From the NCBI RefSeq assembly GCF_040712315.1, contig NC_134014.1, positions 8,836,244 to 8,900,243 on the forward strand: a stretch of 64,000 nt of DNA. The letters are read 5' to 3'. A program made the translations under genes and the position numbers. Under the pieces are notes generated by a model, which was not told the DNA's origin, did no database searches, and worked only from the letters and a program-made list of their open reading frames with translations. Source of the stretch: Castanea sativa (Eukaryota > Streptophyta > Magnoliopsida > Fagales > Fagaceae). This document shows, piece by piece, positions 42,517 to 54,710 of the stretch. The stretch's first letter is position 1. Each line of letters begins with the position of its first letter.

Positions 42517-44390
42517 GAAGAGAATAACCTTGTTGGATTACTTACTTTAGTTGTGCTCCAAGATGGCAATTAATCCATTTTCTTTTTACTTGTAATATGA
42601 ATTCTCTTTTATTTGTCTGACCATTGAAGCTTGAGTTCCAGAACGAGACACATAATTATCTGCTATGCTATTGTGATCTGTTATTGCTTTATTTATGGGA
42701 ATAACTCTGCAACTAATTCTATTGCTGAACTTTTGTAACTAAAAATATGAATTATCTGTGGAGCTTCTGTCAGTGAATTTTTACTTCTTTCATTTTTTCC
42801 CCCATAAAAAGGCATCTATCTCCTTGAACATGATCTTTTTATGCAATCGTATTACTTGATGGTGTTGTAATGTTGGTGCATGCAACTGCAAGACAGATTT
42901 TGCTTGTTTAATTTGGTTATACTGAGTTTATAACTACGGTGAAGTCTCAAGTCTTATATATTGTGTGCATTCCAAATTACCTAGCGGCATTCTGTATTAA
43001 ATGTTTATGAGCAAATTCTCTCAGGATTTACAGAGCTGGTACATTGTTTTGATTTTAGAGCACTTACGGGGTGCCTATCTGGAATGCACTGCTTGTTCAG
43101 ATGGCTACAAGAAAGAGCAGCACCAAGTGCATGGATTTCTTTTGTTATACAGAAGAAAAAAAAAAGTTTTGCAAAAGTACCTGCTTTGTAAACTGTTTAT
43201 CTTAATGCCTAGAGTCAAAACCATCTCAACCAAGTGGACAAATCCAGTAACCAGCTTTCTCGGGGTGAAAGTAAGTTGGGAGAGGGTTTTGAATTCATAT
43301 TTGCAAATTACTCAATCTTTCAAGAGGTCTAGCTGGACCATGTTTTGCCATCACATACTTTGGCTTTTAATTGGACAGTTTTTAATTAAACTGTCTTACG
43401 CTTTTACTGGGAAATTGCTGCTAGGCAGGTTGTCAGTTGGCCCTTTTATAAGATATTAACCCCATCTTTTCTATACAGCTAAATTTTATTACGAGTGGAA
43501 AACTCTACACAGTTCAAACCCTTGTTGGAACACCTGCATAATGCAACTCAAGCATGCCAATCTGCCTGAAATAGTAATGAAAGAGCATGGGAGTCTTTGG
43601 TTGTGGCTGAAAACCTAGAGCTTGCAGAAGAGTCATTTTAAGGGCTTCAGTTTTATCCAAAGATTTCAGTATGACTGCTATGTTTGAGGGTAATGAAAAC
43701 TTATTCAAGTTTGTGAATTGTTAAATAGGAAGTTCCCCATCTGCAGAATGTAAAACATGGATATTACAAAATTGGGAGCTGGTTAAGAGTGAAGTGCATA
43801 TTGCAACAATTTCATAGTGATCACAGTGAACCCAAATCTGTTTGCATTTCCTTATTGTTACTTAAAAATCCCTTTGAATTCTTCATCCTCAACTTGCTTT
43901 AGCCCAAGTCTGACTGCAGCTAATAGAGAGAAATTTGTGCTAAATAAGTTAGCATATACAAAAACAGTGCTGTGATTTTTCTGAACTAATGATTAATAAG
44001 TGCTTACTTCTATTCAGACAATTGTTTAGAGGGAGAGATCCTTGGATACAACTGTTAAGAATTGTTTAAATCATGGATCCAAGTGCTTTATGTTTCCCTT
44101 GTTGTGTTAATCGATCCCATTGTTCCTTTAATTGCTCAGTCATGTCCAAGGGTGCAATCACTTTAGGCTAATGTTTGAATCCTATTCTCTTTTCTTTTCT
44201 TTTTTTGGCTTGCTGGAGATATCCTATTCTAATTTATGTGATTGTTTACTTGGCCTAATTGTTCTGATTGTATTGCACGATCTTAGCTATCGTAAATGCT
44301 GACATTTTGGATCCTCAATTTCTTCTCATAATTGAACTTTAATTTTTAACAATGTAATGACCAACTAACTATTGATATCTCTATTGTGTA
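42517..44390 (+). repeat. mTERF-downstream conserved block, unit II fragment copy
   Basis: Collinear with 10301-12389, without the 251-bp duplication. The exon-like conserved stretch is near 43061-43152. No ORF is conserved across copies. Confidence 0.7.
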
Positions 44391-44886
44391 CAATTTTTTT
44401 GGAAATTTGTTTACATAGAGTATATATAATTGTTTATATTATTTAAAAATTGTGTACACTGATTGTAAAAAATTGTATACATTCTTTGAAAGCTTATGCA
44501 CATTGAATGTAACATTCTTTGAAAAATTGTATACCTTGAATGTATATAATTGAAAATTTGTATAAATTGAATATGCAAAATTTTGTACATTCTTTAAAAA
44601 ATTTTGTAGTTAAATATGCATAATTGTGTACAATTTTTGAAAAATTGTATACATCAAATATACAAACTCATGTAATATTTTTGAAAAATTATGTATAATA
44701 AATGTACCAAATTGTGAATATTCGTTGAAAAATTATATGCAATGAATGTAAGAAATTTAAAACTTGTGTACAGTTCTTGAAAAAAAATGTATACGTTGAA
44801 TGTACAACATTATGTATATGCAAGAATGTATGAAATTTAAAACTTGTGTACAGTCTTTGAGAAAATGTGTATATTGAATATATAAT

Positions 44887-46843
44887 TGTAGATGCTCATT
44901 TTTTAGAAGCCCATTAGGAGGAAAAGCCCAAAGACATGGGCAGAAGAGAGTGGGATGAAAATGCCATTAAGCCCAAGTGGTAGGAATAATAGATCATGGG
45001 TCCGTAAAGCAAACAAATGAACCCTGAAGTAGTAAATGGGCCTAAGAAAGCCCGAAAGAAAGAAATAGCAAACCCATGAGCAGTATGGACGTAGAAAAGT
45101 GAGAATGGGTCACGGTTGTCACAGAAGACCCAAAGCAATGTAAGTAAAGAGAGTAAGGGGTAATGGAGAATCCATGAGCCCCAAGGATGAAGTATGAGGC
45201 ACTTGGGCTAGGGAAGTCCAAGAAGTTAGTGAAAGCCCATGAGAAGCATAGAATTGGAAAGGGCCGAGGATGCCTCAAGAAAGTAAACGGGCCAAGGATG
45301 CCAAAGGAGAGTAGGTGGGACGAGGGAGCCCGCAAGTAGTAAAGGGCCCAATGAGTTTATTGGGCCTTCAAAGAAGGAATGAATGGAAAAGCCCGAAGAG
45401 GCCCAGTAGACTTGGGTCGCGCAAACTTCACAGCAGGCATAACAGAATGATGTGGCAGGAAGCAAATAACAAGGCTGAGAATAAAGCATGAAAAGCCCAT
45501 GATCGGGCAAAACCCAGCCCGTAAAGAAGCAGGTCATAAATGAGAAGTCAGGGAAAGCAGGCCACGCTATAAGAAGTCAAAGACGAATGGCAAAATAGGC
45601 AGAGGTACCTTCAGACCGCGGCAAACACATGAGCAGCAGACAGAATTTGGACGAGCATGGAGGTAAGGGCCGTGCAAGGCCTAGACACCACCAGCTTGTA
45701 CTCAGCCAATACAGGAAATGGTGGGTCATGGGTCAAAGGTAAGAGGGCATGGTCTGGCGATGGGGAGGGGGAAAAACCCATTTTCGTGTTTCCTGCTTAA
45801 GCTCTTATGGAGGCAATATCCTGCTGGGATGACATATCACCCAAAAGAGGTAAAGCTGAGTTGGAACCACTAGGTGCATGCCATGAGGGATGGAGAGAAG
45901 GAAAGTACTTACACTGTGACAGGTAGGAATGCCACAACAGGCAAACAAACAAAAGAGCCTTCTTTGTCTGGTGAGGTGGGATGGCACGGCCAGCGCAAGT
46001 AAGTGGTGCTGGCTGGGTAACTGGCCAGTCAGTAATGGTCGGCAAGGACACCCGCACCAGACAAAAACGATTAAGAGCTAAAATGGTAAAAGCCCGCCAC
46101 GACTGGCACTATATAAGGAGCCTTTGTTGTGCACGGCAGGAGGAACGACAACCTCTGAGGGTAAAATCACTAGAATTAAAAAGGAAGTAAGAGTAAAAAA
46201 CTAAGGGAAAAGAGAGACAGAATTAGAGAAAATAGAAAGGAGAGTAAAAACGAAGAGAACAAAAGGAAAGAACTAAGGAATAGAGAGAAGAGTAATAAAA
46301 ATAGAGAGAGCAAAGTGGTAAGCATGCACCGAATGGGTCAATCTCCATTTCCCTTTCCAACCCATGTTCTCTAGTAACTAAACACAAGTCATTCAGACTC
46401 GCCCCTTCAAAGTAGTTAATTTCTCCTTCATAGAGGTTAATCGCGTTGAAAAGGTGATTCCCCTTCTTGACTTAGATTTGACAACGCAACTTGATGCGGC
46501 AGATTGATATTTATTTCTTTTAATAAGCTTATTGTTGTTCATTCAATACCTACCCTCTTGTTGTTATTTCATAAAACGGGCATTCTTTATCAAAGCCCAT
46601 TATTCACTTTTGTCTGAATCGTAAAGGAATTTTCATTATTGTATATGCCTGCCATAGTTAATGTAATAATTCTGTCTGCCATGGGTATGTGATTAAAGCC
46701 TGATTAACAGGGGCATCGTTTGCGCACAAACTGGACCAAGGAGAGTTGCTCTTCAACCGGTCCCAACTCCTTGATCTAGAAATCTTTGGGCCTAGTGTAG
46801 CAGCAAGCGACCTAGCCCAACATTTGCAAAAAAGACCCACACA
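44887..46843 (+). mobile_element. Solo LTR, family B (1.96 kb), TSD ataat
   Basis: TG...CA ends with ataat at 44882-44886 and 46844-46848; unit I (near 12920) is the empty site. A TATA box (ctatataagg) is at 46110-46119, followed by a purine-rich R/U5-like stretch (46165-46320). Same family as 4169-6422 in opposite orientation. No internal domain remains. Confidence 0.9.
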
Positions 46844-47006
46844 ATAATATTGAATTTTTTTTGTAAATTCTTTGAACTATTATATATGTTGAAAAAACAA
46901 AATGATGTAAATTATTTGAAAATTTGAGTACTTAAAATGTATAGAATTGTGTATATTTTTTTAAAAATCATGTGAATTTATTAAATAAAATTGTGTACAT
47001 TGAATT

Positions 47007-47700
47007 TGTAAGTGCACAATTGCACCTGGACCCAAAAACAACTACGGGCTCAGGCCCAATGAGCCTTAAACAATGAAATTTGTAGAGTGTGGGCTTGAAA
47101 CTTAGGTTAGAAGTACTGAGAACTTGATGACAGACTAAAAGTTACAAACACTTGTAAACAATAAACGATAATTGCAAATAGACCTCCTCGGGTGTGAGCC
47201 GAGGACTACTTCTATGTTATTTCTCTTTCTTTCTTTAAAGGTTACAATTCTTAATTTCTTTCTTAGTTCCCGACCTCCTTTTCCCTTTGGCCTTCACCCC
47301 CCTTAAATACTTCCTTCCCTGATGCTTTTTTGGACAGTGACTAGAAGTTTCAGCCCTACTGTTCAGGGGTCCCTTCCCCATTAATGCGGCCAGGGAGGTA
47401 GATGCAGAGCCTTTAATGCGGAGGTGGCAGCCTTTGCACTTGATATTTTCTCCAGCACTGGTACATCTAGAAGGTTTAGGGTATCCCCTTTTAACCATTA
47501 GTCTTTCCAGAGTTATACCTTGACCTTCATAATGAAGTTTTGAGTTCTCTTGGATTTATCCGCGGAGAAGCTCGTTCTCGGCTGTATCCTCGGATCCTCG
47601 GCATATGGGCCAATTCATAGAGTTTAATTCTGGAGTAGGTCGGCCCTCCATGTTACAGTCCAAAGACCCATATGCCCACTTGAGTCCTTTCACCCCCACA
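47007..47700 (-). mobile_element. Solo LTR, family A (694 bp), TSD gaatt
   Basis: TG...CA ends with gaatt at 47002-47006 and 47701-47705; the empty site is near 13075 in unit I. Closely similar to 381-1075 along its whole length. The minus-strand orientation is taken from the family member at 381, whose TATAAAAG box lies on that strand. Confidence 0.9.
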
Positions 47701-48463
47701 GAATTTATGTAATTGTATATATTTTTGAAAAATTGTGCCTATTGATTGTAATTGTGTACATTATATTAAATACTGTGTACATAGTATTTATAGAATTGAA
47801 AAATTATATATATTGAATATATTGAATTGTACACATTCTTTAAAGTTTTTTGTAAATTGAATATATAGAATTATACACATTATTTGAAAATTTAAGTAAG
47901 TTTAATGTACTATATTATGTATATTTTTTGAAAAATTGTGTACATTGAACATACTGATTTGCGTATATTTTTTTTTTAAATTGTGTTAATTTAATATACA
48001 AAACTGAAAATTTGAGTTTTTTTTTTTTGAATTTTTTTTTTAAAAATGGTTAATTACACCTTCTAAGTTTAACTTGTCTTCAATTTTGTCCTTTTTTTTT
48101 AGTTTTTTTTTTCCCACTTTTAAAAGTCTAAATTTTTTTTTTTTGAGAATCAGTCTAAAAAATCAATTGATTATAAAATAACATAACAAATTGTACAAAT
48201 AGTACAAATAGAAAAAGAATTACAGAATTCATTCAAATTAAATATTGGGTGTTCTTTGCATAGGTCACAAACGACGTCTGTTCTGCGTGTTCTTTGTCAA
48301 AAAACCATAGACCTCTTTTCAATTCCTCAAGGGGGTTTTAGTTAAAATCCCTTCCCAGCTCCATTTTTTTTCAGTTTTTCTACTACTTGTGGAGTTCAAA
48401 AATTCAGTCAGGCACAGAAGTCATTGCCTCTACACAATTAAACAGGTGCGTTTTTCAATACCC

Positions 48464-49624
48464 ATGTTTAATTGTCTCTGCAAAACCATTCTAAATGGTG
48501 AGAAACACATTAATAGTAGATCTCCAACACTAATTCACAAACTGGGTTTTCTTCAAAACCCATCTTTATCTTTGAAATACTACGTCTCCAGCACTTCAAA
48601 TCAGCAACCATTTGCTGTCTCTTACCTCATAAACTCACTTGGGTTCACACCAGAAGCTGCTTTTTCAGCTTCCAAATATGTTCATTTCGAAATCTCTGAA
48701 AAAGCAGATGCTGTGGTTAAATTTTTGAAGAACCGTGGGTTCTCTCAAACCCAGATCTCGAATCTTGTTAGAAGACGCCCAGGAGTGCTCACATGTAATC
48801 CTGAGAAAACCCTTTTGCCCAAAATGGAGTTCTTTTCCTCTAAAGGGATTCCTAGTCCTGACCTCGCAAAAATGTTTACTGTGTTCCCTGATCTTTTTAA
48901 AAGAAGCTTAGAGAAACAAATTATCCCTTCCTTTGATTTGTTTAAAAGTTTGCTTCAGTCTGAGGATAAGACTCTTCAAGCTATACAACGATGTCCGGGT
49001 ATGTTTACATATTATCTTGAAACTTATGTGGTGCCCAATATTAATACATTGAGAGAGAGTGGAGTTCCGGAGTCGATTGTCATTTCTATACTTCAAAAAC
49101 AGCCAAGATCATTCAGGGTTAATCCTGTTCAGTTTAGAGAGGCTGTGGAGGAAGTAAAAGAAATGGGATTTAATCCTTCAACGATGAAGTTTGCCAAGGC
49201 AGTACATGCTGTGCGGTCAATGAGCAAATCGACATGGGAAAGGAAGCTCAATGTTTATAAGAAATGGGGTTGGACTGAGGATGAGGTTTCTATGGCATTT
49301 AGAAATCATCCATGGTGTATGACGGTGTCTGAGGAAAAGCTTATGAGGGTAATGGATTTTCTTGTCAACAAGATGGGTATGGAGTCTTCCCTCATTCAGA
49401 AACGCTCAATACTTGTTTCTTTGAGCTTGGAAAAGAGATTGATTCCTAGGGGTTTGGTTCTTCAAGTTTTGCTATCAAAAGGTTTGGTGAAGAAGAATTT
49501 TAAAATGCATGCGTATTTTGAGTGCCCTGAAAAGACGTTTTTGCAGAAGTTTGTTATGTTTCATGAGGAGGAGGCTTCTGAGCTGTTGAAGCTATACAAG
49601 GGATCATTGGATTCTTCAAAATAA
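48464..49624 (+). CDS. mTERF-family protein (386 aa), unit II
   Basis: Paralog of 25348-26508, same length and about 91% identical by eye. It has a predicted organelle transit peptide (residues 1 to about 45) followed by mTERF repeats to about residue 345. Replacement differences from the unit I protein are concentrated between residues about 66 and 222, in the repeat helices (for example VLLKC versus GVLTC and QALQRYSGML versus QAIQRCPGMF), while the C-terminal third is nearly constant. The start was chosen as for unit I (aligned with the paralog at 62671). The promoter lacks the TATA motif found in unit I. The frame is intact, so a functional product is likely, with organelle and target unknown. 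Confidence 0.9.
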   Translation: MFNCLCKTILNGEKHINSRSPTLIHKLGFLQNPSLSLKYYVSSTSNQQPFAVSYLINSLGFTPEAAFSASKYVHFEISEKADAVVKFLKNRGFSQTQISNLVRRRPGVLTCNPEKTLLPKMEFFSSKGIPSPDLAKMFTVFPDLFKRSLEKQIIPSFDLFKSLLQSEDKTLQAIQRCPGMFTYYLETYVVPNINTLRESGVPESIVISILQKQPRSFRVNPVQFREAVEEVKEMGFNPSTMKFAKAVHAVRSMSKSTWERKLNVYKKWGWTEDEVSMAFRNHPWCMTVSEEKLMRVMDFLVNKMGMESSLIQKRSILVSLSLEKRLIPRGLVLQVLLSKGLVKKNFKMHAYFECPEKTFLQKFVMFHEEEASELLKLYKGSLDSSK

Positions 49625-52095
49625 GAAGAGAATAACCTTGTTAAATTACTTGCTTTAGTTGAGCTCCAAGATTGCAATTAGCCCATATTAATTTTTTTTG
49701 GTAATTTGAGTTATCTTTTATTTGTTTGAACGTTCTAGCTTGAGTTCCAAAATGCATAATCATCTGCTAGGCTATTGTGATCTGTTCTTGCTTAATAAAT
49801 GGGCATAATTCAGCAAATGGTTCCATGGCTGAAATTTTGTAACTAAAATATAATTTATCTGTGGAAATTCTGTCACAGAAATTTAATTCCTTTCATTTTG
49901 TTGCTATAAAAAAGACACCTAGCTCCCTGATACATGCTCTTTGTATGCAATTGTATTACTGGATGGTGTTGTGATGTTGGTGCATGCAATTTTGAGACTG
50001 ATATTGCTTGTTCAAGTTGGTTACACTGAGTATATATTAAAACTATGGTGAAGTCTCATAATTTGTGTGCATTCCAAGATACCTAACAATTTTCTGTTTA
50101 ACTTGTTTGTGAGCAAATTCTCTCAGTATTTGCAGAATTTTTATGTTGTTTTGATTTGCAGAGCTCTCATATGGCGCCTATCTGGAATGCTCTGCATGTT
50201 CAGATGGCTACAAGAAAGAGCAGCACAAAGTATATGGATTTCTTTTGCTCTACAGAATTTAACAAAATGCAAAAGTTCTTGCTATATAAGCTGTTTATCT
50301 TAATGGCTTGAGTCAAATTCATGTCAACCAAGTGGACAAATCCTGCAACCAGCTTTCTTGTGGTGAAAGTAAGTTAGGATAGTGTTTTGAATTCGTGTTT
50401 GCAAGTCACTAAACCTATCACGAGGCCTAGTTGGACCATGTTTTACCATCACACCTTACTTTGACTTTTGATTGGACAATTGTTATTTTAACTCTACCAG
50501 AATTTAAGTGGCTAGGCAAGTTGACATTTGCCCTTTATTTCAACCCTATCTTTTATATACAAGTAAATTTTATTATAACTGAAAAATTGTGCACAATTGA
50601 GATCTTTGGAACCAAACTTATTGTTTTATTTGAAAATGGACCTGCATAATGAACGAGTATTGTATGAAATGAACGAGTATTGGAGTCTTTGGTTGTGGTC
50701 GAGAAGCCACAGCTCAGAAAAGAGACTCATTTTAAGGGCTTTGGTACTCATTCTTGTTCAAGTTCAGGAACTGTCATTTAGAAGGTCCTCCCATCTGTAG
50801 AATATATACAGATAAAACTTGGATGTTACAAAAGTGGGACCTGGTTAAAAGGGAAGTGCATAGTGCAGCAATTGCATAATGATCACACAGTGACCTAATT
50901 TGTTTGCATTTTTTATTTGTTAGTTACATTTTTCATCCTCAAACTTGCTTTGTTCCAAGTTCAAGTCCAGTTATGAGAGAAAGTGCGTGTGCGTGCAAAG
51001 GGGGGAGGGGTGGGTTGTTGAGGAGCTGGGGAATTTTTTGGCTAGAGTAAAGACTTACTGCTGTTAATGCAATGTGTGACATGAGTTGTTTAGGTGAAAA
51101 CAGAAAGGTGTATTACAAGTTGTTCAGATATGAATTTGTGATAAATAATTTAGCAAATACAAAAACAGTGTCATGTGTTCTTGAGCAAGTGACATATATC
51201 ATGCTGAGTTGTTTTAAAATAAATAAAGTGCTTTCTTGTATTCAGACAATTGTTAAGAGGAAAAGAGACTTGGATGCATCTGTTATAATTGTTTACATCA
51301 TGGATGTAAGTGCTTTGTGTTTTTCTTATTGTTTACACATTGTTCTTGAACTTCATTCAGTCATGCGTAAGGCTGCAACTAATTTAGGCTAAAGTTTAAA
51401 TCCTTTGCTGTTTTGTCTAGAGACATCCGATTCTATTTTATGTGATTGTGTTGCATGATCCCAGCTATTGTAATTGCTTACATCATGGATCCTCAATTGT
51501 TTCTTCTCATGATCGATCTTTCATTTTAACAAGATGAACTGATTATTGCTATCTTGAATACTACCCTGTAACTAATTTTTTGTGGTTACTCTTGTAGAGG
51601 CTCAGTGGTCTATTGGTCTTGGTATCAAAGTATTGTTTGTTCAATTTGGCTGTCTGTTTTTTATTTGTAAGTTACACTCATATTCAGTGGGTCACAGCCT
51701 CATCTTTTGCCTTACTCTTGTTAGGTAAGGAGGGGCCATTTGAGCTAAATTATTGTATTCTGCTCCAATTTTACATGGAAGCTGCTGTGAGTCGTATATG
51801 GCGTACAATTCATTTTCTAAAACCCAGCATTTTGTTAAAAATTGTTTGCCCATGTTTGTGAGTGAATTCTCTTAGAAGTGTAAAATCTACTTCGATTTAT
51901 GGAGCTTCCATATGGTGCTAGTTGGGATGGATAGATGTTCCTTGATATTGCGGTTATTTTGGATTGTTATGTGGGATTCATCCCTTTGTGTGTGAACGGA
52001 TTCATTTTCTTTTTCATTGCTGGGTTAAGGGAGGTGGAGAAATGCAGGTAACGCTCTCATGTGCATACATTTTATTAGCTTTCCCTATTAAATAT
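49625..52095 (+). repeat. mTERF-downstream conserved block, unit II gene
   Basis: Collinear with 26509-29000. The exon-like conserved segment is at 50162-50259. An open frame of 106 codons at 51072-51392 is shared only with the recent unit I copy and is not called a gene. Confidence 0.65.
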
Positions 52096-52589
52096 TTCAT
52101 GTTATGCATGGGAAAATGTAATATAATTATTATAAAAGAATATAATGTAAAATTTATAGGTTAAATAGTGATTATATAAAACTAATATAATAAAAAATAG
52201 TGAATGCAAAATACGTTATATGTTTCATTACATAAAACTTATATAAATATATATATATATATATCTTTTGCTTGAAGGTATAATCAACCTTATGTAATTC
52301 ATTTAAAAATAATGACATTAAAACAAATGAGTAACTATTCAAAAGATTACATTTGTATATTCATATATTTCAATTTTAGAAAGACTTTCACTTAAATTAG
52401 CCAGACTAAAGTGAATCGAAATGTTATGTTAACGTGACTCAATAAGAGTGAAATAATTATAAATGTTATGTTTAAGATTTTAATATTACAAGTTTAAGAT
52501 ATATATATATATATATTTAACAAATTTGAATTTAGAATATGTGCTCTCATTCCAAACCCATCTTCTCCCATTATGCAAGCGCACAAAAA
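52096..52589 (-). mobile_element. Second Helitron-like element, unit II copy
   Basis: Matches 31641-31800 plus 39688-39940 and 3935-4168 plus 6423-6660. Here the first Helitron is absent, so mTERF-downstream sequence runs straight into it, and its CTAG terminus has been lost. TA tracts are short (near 52248-52263 and 52500-52516); this is the uninterrupted version of the site where the pararetrovirus sits in unit I. Confidence 0.5.
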
Positions 52590-53250
52590 TGGATTGAAGA
52601 AACTAAATGGACTTAAGTGGACCAAATAGGACCAAAGTGAATATAATAGGACTTGAGTGAATAGGACTAAAGTGAATAGAATAAGACTTAAGTTGACCAA
52701 ATTGGATCAAAGTGGACTGAATAAGACCAAAGTGGATAGAATGGATTGAAGTGGGCTAGATAAGAGCGAATGAATAGAATATGACCAAATTTGAACGATT
52801 AGAGCCAAAGTTGACCGAATAGGTGTGAATAAGACCAAACTGGATCAAATAGGACCAAAGTTGACTTGATTGGACTAAAGTTGACCGAATTAAACCGAAT
52901 AGGACTGAATAAGACCAAAGTGGACAGAATGGACTGAATAGGACGAAAGTGAATAGAATGAACCGAATAGAACCAAAGTGGACCGAAGTGGATTGAATAG
53001 TACTGAATAAGACCAAAATGGACAGAATTAGACTAAAGTGGACCGAATAAGACTAAAGTGGACAGATGGACCGAATAGAATCAAAGTGGACCAAATTGGA
53101 CCGAAGTGCATAAAATAGGACCGAATAAGACCAAAATAAACAGAATAAACCGAAGTGGGCCTTATAGGACCAAAGTGGACTGAAGTAGATTAAATAAGAC
53201 CAAATAAGACGAAAGTGGACAGAATGGACCAAATAGGACCAAATTTGAAA
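52590..53250. repeat. GGACCAAAGTGGACCGAATA-type minisatellite, array III
   Basis: About 660 bp of the same repeat family, upstream of the intact FAR1-related gene. It is more diverged from arrays I and II than they are from each other. Confidence 0.92.
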
Positions 53251-54710
53251 AATTGAAACGATGAAATTATAAGCCAGTTACATTTCTAGTTACATTTTTT
53301 ATGAAAGCATAAATAGTAGTGAAACCTAGAGTTCAAGTATAAAAACGAGTCCGCCTAGTATTAAATTAATTATAAAAGAAACAGAAAATTCCATATAATA
53401 TTTCTCAGGATTAGGGAAGATTACATTGCTCAACATCGTGTTTCATTTACGTAGAACTAGCCTTTTTTAGTGAGAGGTACTAATGTCGATGTTCAGGTTT
53501 TTTTTTTAATTTTTTTATATGGAAGCCAATGTTCAGTTGAATGGCTTGCATGAGCAAGAGTATCAAGGCAATGGTTTGTGCTTATAAAAAAAAGGGCAGT
53601 GGTCTGTGCAACAAGATATTAAATTAATTTTTGTGTAAAGTTCGTTATATTTTCTTAAATATTGTATATTACACATAAGATTTTTTTTTTTGTGAGAGAG
53701 TTTCAACCTATGATATCTGTTTCTAATGATAACTATTTATCATCAGACCAAGAAGTCAATCAATTTTTGGTGTAGGAGAGAATTTAACCCCAAATCTCTT
53801 ATATAACTATCATAGACTTTACTAGTTGAACTAACTGAAATCTACCACATAAGATTCTCAATTAAATTCAATCATTTGAATTTATTAATAAATGTAGCAC
53901 ATCTTTTTGAAAAAATAATTAAATTCAACTATATAATTTATTAGTCAAAACAATCCTACGAAATGATTAAATTTAATTTGGATAAAATAAAAATTACAGT
54001 TCCAACAAATTGTAGTTAAACTTGTATATATATATATATTTGGGTTAGGGAAAGGTCCATTATGGCCAAGCCCATCTGATCCAAGTCCAATACATAAATT
54101 CTGTTTAAATAGCAGTTTTCATGTCTTTCAAAAGACAATGTTCAAAACAACCAAAAAAATGAGGGCTTTTGAATTTATCAGGAGTTACTGCTTCGGACTG
54201 GTTTGTGGGTTTCGAGTTTTTGCTCATTCATAGTGTGGAGATTAGCCTTTCGCGGACGAAGACAGAGAGATCAGTCTTTTTTTTTTTTCCGAGGTTGGTT
54301 TTCCATTAAAACTATTCATATGTTATGTATTGGCTTGTGATTTATTCTTTTGAATTTTGATCATTGATTCTTTCAATTATTTTGTAGTTACATAAAATAA
54401 AATAAAAAAAGTTTGTGAATGAGTCGTGTTTGATTATGAATGTGGGTTTTTGATATTGTTGTTCATTTTGACTTGATTTTCGAAAATACAAGCAACCCAG
54501 GTAGTTAAATAGGTGCTTTTTTTGGGTTTCTGGATTCAGACATTCTAAAACGCTTAGTGTTTGTAAGTAATGAATTGAGAGTATTTTTTGATGGGTTATA
54601 CTCTGACTGTTTATATATTAAGCTGTCTGTTAGTTGGAGTACTTTTTTTTTCTTTCTTTCTTTTCTTGATTGGGTTCTGAATATTGAATGTGCTATCTTG
54701 ACTATAGATA
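53251..54710 (+). promoter_or_regulatory. Upstream region, leader exon and probable leader intron of the FAR1-related gene
   Basis: Conserved with units I and II apart from a SINE at 53683-53845. The stretch near 54180-54290 is the best conserved and probably transcribed (5' leader). A leader intron from about 54291 to 54708, ending in gactatag just before the start codon, is suggested by the pyrimidine-rich 3' end (ctttctttctttt near 54650) and the AG. This is an inference from sequence only. Confidence 0.45.
53683..53845 (-). mobile_element. tRNA-derived SINE, TSD cacataagatt
   Basis: An insertion absent from units I and II, flanked by the 11-bp repeat cacataagatt (53672-53682, 53846-53856). 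On the minus strand it begins ggtagatttcagttagttca, contains a box A-like TAGTTCAACTAG and a box B-like GGTTAAATTC about 45 bases further, and ends in an A tail (the T run at 53683-53692). These are the features of a tRNA-derived SINE mobilised by LINE machinery. Confidence 0.8.

Larger units (their letters stand above)
44391..48020. repeat. AT-rich minisatellite, unit II, carrying two solo LTRs
   Basis: Repeat segments 44391-44886, 46844-47006 and 47701-48020 align with 12390-13322 and 24832-24930 of unit I. The two gaps are exact LTR insertions. Motifs are variants of ttgtgtacatt and tttgaaaaattg. No coding potential. Confidence 0.85.

Noticed and set aside
53494..53533. Short T-rich insertion with a duplicated atgttcag
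   Set aside because: Too short to classify; could be a truncated SINE end or simple slippage.
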